This document shows positions 17,862 through 25,643 of a stretch of DNA of 32,531 bases, one piece after another. Source of the DNA: Prasinococcaceae sp. CCMP 1430 (lineage: Eukaryota; Prasinodermophyta; Palmophyllophyceae; Prasinococcales; Prasinococcaceae); assembly GCA_013416795.1 (NCBI GenBank), contig RQSC01000023.1, positions 212,865 to 245,395 on the forward strand, written 5' to 3'. The first letter of the stretch is position 1. Each line of letters starts with the position of its first letter. A model generated the notes under the pieces. The model worked only from the letters and a program-made list of their open reading frames with translations. It ran no database searches and was not told the origin of the DNA. A program made the translations under genes and the position numbers.

Positions 17862-20607
17862 GGGCTCGCGCGCGCGGCCGAGTCGGTGCACGCGGCTGTC
17901 TTCACGGCGGGCATCGACCGCGGGCCGGTGGCCTACATGGGCCGTGCCGCCATGGACCGGGGCAACAAGATGCCCGTGGTCGGCGTGGTGCCCATGTCAC
18001 GCGCCACGTGGCCGGGCGACCCGAGGCCAAACCACGGGGCAAAAGGCCGCGAGCTGCGCCTCGGCGTGCACCCAGGCCACTCGCACGTGGTTATGGCCGC
18101 CACGGACGACGAGGTGGGGGCACGGCAGCTGCGTTTTCGCGTGATTGAGGCCGTGCTCGCCCGCAACGCGCGTGGCGCGGGTCCACTGCCTGTGGTGGGT
18201 GTGCTTGTGAGCGGTGCCGAGGCCGCCATCGAGGAGACTCTTGCGTGCGTGAGGCGTGGGTGGCCGCTGGTGATCGTGAAGGGAACGGGTGGCGCAGCGG
18301 ACGCCATTGCTTGGGCCTCGCAGAAGGAGAACGCCAACCACTTCGTGCCCAATCCCAAGGTGAGAGCAACGAACGCACCCGCGCGCAATTTGCGCGCGAT
18401 CCTGCACGCGTGCACGCGAGCGCGCAGCGCTCGCTCGCTCGTGCGCCGTGCTCGCCCGATCCAGCCCACTGACAGCCGTCGCCGAACCCCCGCCCTCAAA
18501 AATGCCCTCCCATCTCATTCTCCGTGCGCCCGCACTCGCACCTGCAACCCGCGCGTGCATGCCTCCGTCAGCTCATGGAGATCGTTCGATCGGCAGTGAT
18601 TGAAGTGATCAGCATAGCCGACGCCGACGGCAAGATTTTACAGGCGATGCTGGAGCGGTTATTCAAGACCATGCTGGCCAGGGGGGCGGGACCGGGGAAG
18701 GAAGACAAGGACGAGAAGTTGGGGGGTGACCAAAAGAGAGCAAAGGGCGTGAGAGCGGCGCTCATGGGCGACGGCGATGGCGATGATGGGCGCGTGCGGC
18801 TCCCACCCGTAGAGGACGCCACCGGCGCGTCCGTGATGGTCCATCAGGCCATCGCTATCTTCGAGAGCAACTCAGCGAGACTCGGAAAGATCTATTGGTA
18901 CATGTACGCGTCTATCCAGCTCCTCGCCGTGTTTATCGTGGTGCTTGTATCGGTGCGCAACGACTCGGTGTACGCGCGCGTGTCCGCACATGACGCCGAC
19001 ACCATGGACCACATAATCTTCTTCACCCCCATCGCCAACACAATTCTGGTGTCCATCAACCAAAAGTTCCAGTATGGGCTGAAGGCAAAAATCCTCACGG
19101 CGGCAGCCCAGGCCATGCGCAAGGAACTTTACACCTATCGCTCGCGCGTCGAGGCCTTCGTGGCAGCGCAGAAATGCGATGCCATCCTGGCGGAGCGTTA
19201 TCAGATTATCACCGATCGTCTGCAAAGCACGCTCGTCGGCGAGGTTGCTCTCGACCGCTCGGTCCTCACGGCATTGCGCAACACAGACTACCGCGTGAGC
19301 GAGGATGATGACGGCTTCAGCGTGCTGGCACCGGACTCGTACATCAAGATGCGCGCGGAGCCCGCCATGCTCACGTACCAGACGAGCGCGAACATGATGG
19401 ACAGTGCAAGCAAGGCCATGTCCATTCTAGTGATCCTCATGTCAGCGTCGGGTACGGCGTTCGCGATCTTCGGCCTGAATATCTACATTGCCGTCACGAC
19501 GGCAGTGTCGAGCGCGCTGCTCACGCTCACCGAGTCTCTTGGTTACGAGCCCAAGATCATTGCCGCTAACCGCGCCAGCGGAAAGATGCTCGAGGTGATT
19601 GGCTGGTGGCGCTCGCGCACGGCCATCGAGCAGGCCAACCCGCAGAAGTTCTCTAAGCTCGTGCGCGTGTGCGAACGCGCGATGTCCAACCAGCGGCGCT
19701 CAACGAACCCAGGCGCGCCCATGGTCGAGACGGAGGGCACGAATGGTGAGCTGAACTTCAACTTGGACGAGTTCATGGCAGATGTGAGCTCGAACACGTC
19801 CGAGGGTAGTGTCGCCTGGGGCAAGGTGTGGATGGGCAAATATCCCGAGTTCTTTGAGATCTACATCGCCTGGTTGTGCAACACGCACAACATGAAGCTC
19901 TACGATGGAGACGGCGACCCCATGGTGGCGTCCACGGTCACCGGGGTGGCATCCTCGATGGTCATGTCCAAGAAGATGGCGTCCTCGATGCGCGGCGCGC
20001 CGAACGTTGGTGGCTTTGCGACCTCCCCCGCGCCGTCGCCGCCACTCATGGCCTCGCTTCCGCCATCGCCGCCATTCTACGACTCGGGCGATGAAGCGGA
20101 CATGGGGTCAAATGCGTGCGCATCGCACGCTCACGCGCGCGCGCTCGCGCTGATGCCGCAGCCCGCTACGCCTCCCTCGCTCGCGTCCTTCGCGAGTCCT
20201 CCGCCCTCGGCGCCGCCATCGGACATCGACCCCTCCGAGAATGCGGAATACGTGGCCATCACGGACTACGGGACCATGGTCCCGCCGCTGCCCGTCGACA
20301 CGTTTTTTGCAGATGTGCCGTCTTACGTGGGCGAGACGGAGAAAGTGGAGAGAATCGTATGGGACCCCACCCTCTTCGGCGCGCGTGCCAGCTTCGTCGT
20401 GGAACCCGACCCGGGCACGCATCCCGATGAGGTGGAGAGAATGCTGAAACTGTCATCCTACATCTCGGAGCACCAGCACACGAATGCGGGCGTGCACGGC
20501 CTAATCAAGGTCATCGGGGCCTCGTCGGCGCTCGACGACTTCGTCGCTGGCGAGCTGCCAGGCCAGCGCCTGCCCGACGGGATCTCGCCGGAGGAAACCA
20601 TCGCGCG
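17862..20607 (+). CDS. SLOG (TRPM/LSDAT-type) plus tandem SLATT membrane protein, 5' incomplete
   Basis: Exons 17862-18359 and 18572 onward; the 212-base intron (GTGAG...GTCAG) joins NPK to LMEIVRSAVIEV in frame. The first exon encodes most of a TRPM-type SLOG domain: HAAVFTAGIDRGPVAYMGRA (family ITGGTxxGVxxxVG), MPVVGVVP, LGVHPGHSHVVMA (family LDPNHSHFILV), PVVGVLVSGAEAAIEETL and PLVIVKGTGGAADAIAWA. SLOG domains bind or process nucleotide-derived ligands. The second exon has a SLATT-like module: helix pair at about 18889-18957 (IYWYMYASIQLLAVFIVVLV) and about 19003-19060 (IIFFTPIANTILVSINQ), then AMRKELYTYRSRVEAF. A second similar module follows at about 19370-19640 (hydrophobic SKAMSILVILMSASGTAFAI and NIYIAVTTAVSSALL, then ANRASGKMLEVIGWW). 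SLATT is a predicted pore-forming effector. After a helical part (about 19760-19910) come Pro-rich linkers. The frame runs on to 20893 but looks non-coding after about 20610. Confidence 0.8.
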
Positions 20608-21834
20608 GCCGCAGCTGGCGAGGGCGCCGGCCGCGCCGGCGAGACGCTCGCAAACTTGGACGCGCTCCTCGGCAGCAGGGACGCTGCAGTGGCCGCCGAG
20701 GCGGCGGGCGCGCCTGACGATGACCAGGAATCCCAAGGCGCCGCGGCAGCAGTGCGGGCGCCGTTGCGGCTGTCGGGGGGCGCGTACCCCGCGCTGGCGC
20801 TGCGGCTGCCGCAGCGGGCGACAGCGGCGCAGCGGGAGCGCGGCGAGGCGGGCGTCACGCTGGACCTGGTGCTCGATACCGCCTCGTCGGTAAACACGAT
20901 CAACGCGCAGGTCGCGCAGGAGCTCACGCTAGAGACGGTCGGCGAGCAGCCGTCGGGAGTCAGCGCGGCCGGCGCACTGCCCTCCGCGCCCATTTTTCTC
21001 CTCGGCGATGTGGAGCTTGGCGACTTGCCGAAGGAGGAGCGCGGCGGATTGTTCATGCGCGCGCTCGAGGCAGCCGCGCTGCCTATTGCGACGCCCGCGG
21101 CAGCGGGCGTGCTTGGCACGCCCTTCTTCGCGTGCTTCGAGGGCGTGGAGCTCGACTTTGGCTCAGCCCCCCTGGGCCCAGCTGGCGCCACCGCGACTAC
21201 GAGCGCCACGCGCGCCGCACTCGTCGACGAGGCGGACGCGCCGCGGCCCGCGTCAGTGACTTTCTTCGCGCCAGACACGCAGCTGCCGGACGGTGTTGTG
21301 GCCGGCACGCGCCGAATCCCAATTGAGTCGCTGCCGGAGAGCGGCCTGCCCACCGTGCAGCTCATGGTCGAGGGCAGCAGTGCGACGGTTCCGGCGCTTC
21401 TTGACACAGGCTCGCCTGTGACCATCCTCAACAACCGCGCCGCAGAGGCGCTGGGCCTTGCCGTGAGCGGCGGTGACGCAGCCAGCGGCAATTTCCTCGC
21501 GCGCGCGGCCGCTAAGCTGCGCGCCGACCCTGCCGACACTCTCTTCATCGCCGGTGCGGACGGCAAGCCGGTGACCCTGCGGCGCACTGCGGAGGAGGCG
21601 ACGCTCGCGCTGGCCACGGCCGCCTCTGAGGCGGGAGGTGGAGTCGCTGGCAGCGCCGCATCACTGGGCCGGACGAAGGTGTACGTGGGCGAGATCCCGG
21701 GGTTGGCGGCCCTCGGCGGACTGGGTGCAAGCGCCGGGCCAGCGGCGATACTGGGCATGGATGCGCTGCGGCCACGCGGGAGGCTCATCTACCGCGCGCG
21801 CGCGAAAGAGCTGCTCATCCCGCAGGCGACGTAA
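20608..21834 (+). CDS. Tandem retropepsin-like aspartic protease domains
   Basis: About 408 residues in a different frame from the SLOG-SLATT part. No ATG precedes it in frame; coherent coding starts near 20608 (AAAGEGAGRAGETLANLDAL). There are two copies of a single-domain (clan AA, retropepsin/A2-like) protease: copy 1 has LVLDTASSVNTINAQVA (about 20868) and VLGTPFF (about 21108); copy 2 has ALLDTGSPVTILNNRAAE (about 21394) and AILGMDAL (about 21750). Each copy provides one catalytic Asp loop (DTA/DTG) and the hydrophobic-hydrophobic-Gly motif, so the two could pair within one chain into an active site. Similar paired domains are known in plant and algal proteins. The absence of a start here and of a sensible stop upstream suggests that it is the C-terminal part of the SLOG-SLATT protein, divided by a one-base error or unseen intron; it could instead be a separate gene. 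Stop is TAA. Confidence 0.72.
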   Translation, partial: AAAGEGAGRAGETLANLDALLGSRDAAVAAEAAGAPDDDQESQGAAAAVRAPLRLSGGAYPALALRLPQRATAAQRERGEAGVTLDLVLDTASSVNTINAQVAQELTLETVGEQPSGVSAAGALPSAPIFLLGDVELGDLPKEERGGLFMRALEAAALPIATPAAAGVLGTPFFACFEGVELDFGSAPLGPAGATATTSATRAALVDEADAPRPASVTFFAPDTQLPDGVVAGTRRIPIESLPESGLPTVQLMVEGSSATVPALLDTGSPVTILNNRAAEALGLAVSGGDAASGNFLARAAAKLRADPADTLFIAGADGKPVTLRRTAEEATLALATAASEAGGGVAGSAASLGRTKVYVGEIPGLAALGGLGASAGPAAILGMDALRPRGRLIYRARAKELLIPQAT

Positions 21835-21969
21835 AAAAAATCGAGGTCTCGACGGGCGTCACAGCGCGCGGGCCTGCGGGGGGCGCGCGCGCTGCGGCCC
21901 CATGGCCGCGCCGGCGCCCGCCTACCGCTTTTTTCGAATCGCCTTCGAAACGCACACGTCGAAACGCAC

Positions 21970-23511
21970 GCCAAAAAAGAGGCGGCGGACCTCGCGCTGG
22001 CGGAGCACTGCGCGTCTGGCGGTGCGGACGCGGCGAGCCTGAGGGCGGCGCTCGATGCCGCAGGCGCACCTGGGGTCGAAGGAGCGCTCAATCGCGCGCT
22101 CGCCGCGCTTGGCGACGGCGGCATGCCGCCGGAGGCTCCTGCTGACGCGCTCGACGCAATGTGCGCGGCGGCGGCGCGGCTGCGGCCTGAGGTCGCTGCG
22201 ACCGCAGTCACTGCCCGCGCCGTGACTGCCTTGCATGCGCGTGAGCGCTCCGTGGTCGCCGCGGCGGCGCGCGCAGCTCGGGCGCTGCGCGCCGACGCCT
22301 GCACAGCCGGCACTATCCCGCCCGCTCTCTGCGCGCAGGCGACCCTCTGGGATGCGCACCTGGCCCTCGACTGCGGCGACCTTGAGGCAGTGCGCTGCGC
22401 CTTGTCCGAGGGTGGGGACACCGGGGCCGAACCTGACGCGGACCTCGCCGACGGCGCACGTAAGCTGCTTAGCGCGCGCGCATCTCTCGTACAGGGCGAC
22501 GCCGACGGTGCGCTAAGCACTGTCGACGAGGTGGCTGCCCTTGCCGCGGCGCGGTGTCGCGACGAAGCGGCATCATTCGCGCCGCTGCTGCGGGTGGCCG
22601 CGCTCGGCGCCGGCGCGTGTGCGCTCGCGTCGACTGGAAGGCACGCGGCGGCCGCCGCGCGAGCGCGCTTCGCGCTGTCGCTCTGCGGCCGCGCTGAGGC
22701 AAGCGCAGCGAGAGCAGCGGCCGCACTGGGAGCTGCGGTGCCGCCGCCGCTGCTCACACGCGCGGCCCTGTCGCATACTCTAGGACTATGTTTATTGCGC
22801 CTAGGCGACACGAGTGGTGCCGCACCTTGTCTGGAGTACGCTCTTGGTGCGAGCACGCGGATGGCTGGCGCACCACGGCCTGATACGCTCCTGCTGCTCG
22901 CGCAGTGCGACGTGGCAGCGCACTGCGAGCGTCGTGTCGACGCCGATACACGCGACAGGACTGATGAGGCCACCCGCGGAGGTTGCCTCGCGGTTGCTGA
23001 GAGGCGTTTGCAGGCGTGCGTGTTCGCCGTCGAGGCTGAGCAGCGCCGGGAGCCTGAGAGCTCCTCAAGCGTGCCTTCGCTTTGTCGAACCCGAGAAGAG
23101 GCTTTGCTATGGCTGGCGTTCGTGCGCCTGGAACAAGAGCACGCGGGTGGCGCTCTAGCGGCAGTATCGTCGGCGCTGGCGCCGTCGCCGTCGTTGCGAG
23201 CGCGCGCAATCGGCGCGTGCTACACGGCCGAGGCGCACTGCGCGCGCGGGGATCCGGTCGCCGCCCTGAGCGCGCTCCGTGATGCACAAGCTGCAGTGGT
23301 TGCCCGCGCAAAAGCAGACGCAACAGTGGAAGCCACGGCGGAGGTGCTGCCCGCTCCCGAGGCGGCCCGCCTCGCGCATGCGCTGGCTCGAGTCTCGCGC
23401 CACGAGGATGGAGCCCACGCTGGAGTGGGCGGTTCGCTGGCCGTGGGGGCCCTCGCGCGAGAGCTCGCCGCCATCCGTCGCTCTACGGCGACCCCGCAGC
23501 GCGCGCCGTGA
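21970..23511 (+). CDS. TPR-like helical repeat protein
   Basis: About 513 residues of Ala/Arg-rich helical repeats. The first in-frame ATG is at 22123, but coherent coding (EAADLALAEHCASGGADAAS) extends upstream to about 21970. Another frame offers ATG at 21902 (MAAPAPAYRFFRIAF), which would connect only through a frame change at the A6 run near 21975, so the start is unclear. TPR-like helix pairs are seen: ATLWDAHLALDCGDLEAVRC, LSARASLVQGDADGALSTVD, LSHTLGLCLLRLGDTSGAAP, LLWLAFVRLEQEHAGGALAA and CYTAEAHCARGDPVAALSAL. The repeat spacing and a repeat of the NxLGxxxxxLGxxxxAxxxxxxAL type recall CCR4-NOT subunit CNOT10, but this is weak. Its role is likely a protein-protein scaffold. It starts 135 bases after the protease stop and converges on the P4H gene (62-base gap). 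Confidence 0.6.
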   Translation, partial: AKKEAADLALAEHCASGGADAASLRAALDAAGAPGVEGALNRALAALGDGGMPPEAPADALDAMCAAAARLRPEVAATAVTARAVTALHARERSVVAAAARAARALRADACTAGTIPPALCAQATLWDAHLALDCGDLEAVRCALSEGGDTGAEPDADLADGARKLLSARASLVQGDADGALSTVDEVAALAAARCRDEAASFAPLLRVAALGAGACALASTGRHAAAAARARFALSLCGRAEASAARAAAALGAAVPPPLLTRAALSHTLGLCLLRLGDTSGAAPCLEYALGASTRMAGAPRPDTLLLLAQCDVAAHCERRVDADTRDRTDEATRGGCLAVAERRLQACVFAVEAEQRREPESSSSVPSLCRTREEALLWLAFVRLEQEHAGGALAAVSSALAPSPSLRARAIGACYTAEAHCARGDPVAALSALRDAQAAVVARAKADATVEATAEVLPAPEAARLAHALARVSRHEDGAHAGVGGSLAVGALARELAAIRRSTATPQRAP

Positions 23512-23573
23512 GGCAGAGTGTGTATATAACTGTATACTTGAGAACCCACGCACATGCCGGCGAAGCGTACTCG

Positions 23574-25220
23574 TCATGGCTTGAAAAAGCGGCCCATGCG
23601 TATCCAGCGCGTGACGATTTGCTTCTCGCCTTCCTCGACCGGGCAACCACCATGGATGGCACGATCGTCGGGGTCCATGCTCGGAAGAAAGTTGTAAAAG
23701 AGCAAGCCGTCTCCAGCCCTTGGCGAGACCTTGAGGACTGCGTGCGGTCAACGGAGGCGACGATTGGCGTGCGGCGGCAGGTATGTGTCGTCGTTGTGGA
23801 GCGTCAGCGGCCGAAGGTGCGCGGGGATGGGGGGTGGGGGTGGGAGGAGGTTCGCGAGTGCGACGCACACCCTGCGCCGTTGCTCTTCACACAGTTGCGA
23901 AGGCGCGGAGCATAGCACGCAAGGCACGCAATATGAGGCGTCGTGAGCAGACTCATACTCACCATCGCTCCGCTGGCACCAGTCGTCCCAGTACCCAGCA
24001 GAGTGTACGACCGCTTCTCTCGCTACGTCGAATTTGCGCGCGACAGCCGTATCTGGGCCGACGGCGAAGCGCGAGCCTACGGGCAGCCTCATGCGGTGAA
24101 AGCTCTCAAAGTCACGCGGAGCGCCTTCGCCGGCCGACCGAAGGCCGTAATTGGCTGGCAAACCAGCTGGATCCGCGTGCGCGAAAGCCGTCTCCCCTCC
24201 GCGATCTGGCGCGGACACGTAGAAGATGAACGTGGCGTAGCGTTCTTTGCCCTTGCTCATGAATTCCAGGCAGCCCGTCCTCAAGTGGTCAGTTAGAGAC
24301 CTCGCATCTGATGGCGGCCGCCGGTAGCAATAATCGGTGTGCGGCTCATACTGCTCGTGTTTTGCGTACCGCAAGAAGTACATTCTTTCTGCGTGGGTGC
24401 GTGGTGTGTGTGTGGCGTTGGCTATGCGCTCCTCAATCGCCAGCACGACGGGATCGAGAAGCTCACCCTGCAACCATGCGCCACTGCTCGACCTTGCGCG
24501 ATTCTGTGTGCCTTTGTCTCCTGCGCCCACCTTCGAGGGATTAAGGCGGCCCTGAACGAGCGCGTTGATGTGCGCGCGCTCCGCCGCGCTCACAAAGTTG
24601 CGGAACAGCACAACTCGTGGCGCCCATGAGAGCACTTCAGTCTCGAAGACGCTGGCATCTTGCGTCGCTGTGCGGAGGTGCCCGCGCGAGTCGTGCTCAG
24701 CGAGCGCTCCTGCGGGCGCAGATAAGGATGCGACCTCCGAAGGACGGGGCACAGAATACAACTCCTGCTCCTCCAGAGTCAGACGTCGTTGCAGAGCGCT
24801 CAGGCTGCCGCCTAGCTCGAGATGCCCCCTCGATTCGATCTGCTGCGCGCGAACGCCCTGTGCCCTCTGGGCCTCGCGCCGTCGCCGCTCGAGCGAGCTG
24901 AGGCCAGTCGCGTTCGCGGCCCGCGCGGCGGACAAACGCCACAGCTGCGCGCGTTCCGCGGCGGTGGCGTCGTCAAGCGCGGCTGCCATGCGTTCCAGAT
25001 GCAGGGCCTGAGCGGATCGGTTGTTAACCACCTCGGTCAACAGCGCAGCGAGCCTCTCGCGCATGCCCTGTGCTGGCTCGTCCCGCGTCGCGAACAGGTG
25101 AGCACATAGCGCCCACGCCGCCAGAGCCCACGCCCATGCAAGTGCGCGTAGCAGACGCCAGCCGCGGCGTCCGAGGTGACCTTCCAGCGCAAGCAGCTGC
25201 TCCCTCCGTCGCACCACCAT
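23574..25220 (-). CDS. Membrane-anchored prolyl 4-hydroxylase (2OG-Fe dioxygenase), 2 exons
   Basis: Exons 25220-23963 and 23737-23574 (473 residues). The 225-base intron (GGTGAGTA...ACGCAG) joins DWCQRSD to VLKVSPRAGDGLLFYNF. The enzyme hydroxylates proline in secretory proteins using 2-oxoglutarate, O2 and Fe(II). Residues 22-43 are a single hydrophobic segment (LLRALAWAWALAAWALCAHL) after a basic start: a type II ER/Golgi anchor. A coiled stem follows (about 45-190). The catalytic domain (about 200-473) has RFxxYxxHEQYEPHTDY-like HxD iron ligands in EPHTDY, FYVSAPDRGGETAFAHAD, then IHGGCPVEEGEKQIVTRWIR with the distal His and the Lys that binds 2OG. I chose the ATG at 25220 for its ACCATGG context and position just before the anchor; the frame opens further upstream to 25394. 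An insertion between GGETAF and the last exon is longer than in plant P4Hs. Confidence 0.88.
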
Positions 25221-25643
25221 GGTTCTTTGGCCCACGCAGCGACCGCGCGCGCGCCGCCTGCCCGCCCCCCGCCCCCCCTTGCCCCCCGCTTCGTCGCCGG
25301 CCGCCGGCCGCTGGCAGCGCGCACGCGGCGCACGCAGTGTGCCTCCGCGCCCGTGGCGCCCAGGTCGGCAGCGTTTAAATTGTCTGTTGTGCATCTGCGT
25401 CTTCCGCCGGTTCTATTGCGAATTTCGGCTTGCTGCTGTTACGATTCGCGGCGGGCGGGGCCGCGGCCACAGCGCATGCAGAGACTGCCGCCACCATTTC
25501 GTCTGCCACCGCCTGCCAGTCACTGGCGCTGGGGGCCGCGCAGGAGTGTCCGAACGGGAGGCTCCGAGGCCCCGCGCCACGCCGCGGTGAGTGGGCTGCG
25601 TGCACAACATAGATTACGGGTCCACTGTTGGATTGGCGACGCG
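25221..25643. other. Intergenic, no gene seen
   Basis: Between the 3' end of the CEP104-like gene and the start of the P4H gene, both on the minus strand. It should hold the P4H promoter. C-rich stretches lie near 25263-25285. No conserved frame. Confidence 0.5.

Noticed and set aside
20511-21788. 425-codon minus-strand frame opposite the aspartic protease
   Set aside because: Ser/Ala/Pro-rich shadow; the plus strand has paired DTA/DTG and hydrophobic-Gly motifs.
21789-22973. 394-codon minus-strand frame opposite the TPR protein
   Set aside because: Ala/Ser/Arg low complexity without motifs, a mirror of GC-rich coding on the plus strand.
24565-25378. Plus-strand frames over the prolyl 4-hydroxylase gene
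   Set aside because: No motifs; the minus strand has the full HxD...H...K hydroxylase signature and a membrane anchor.
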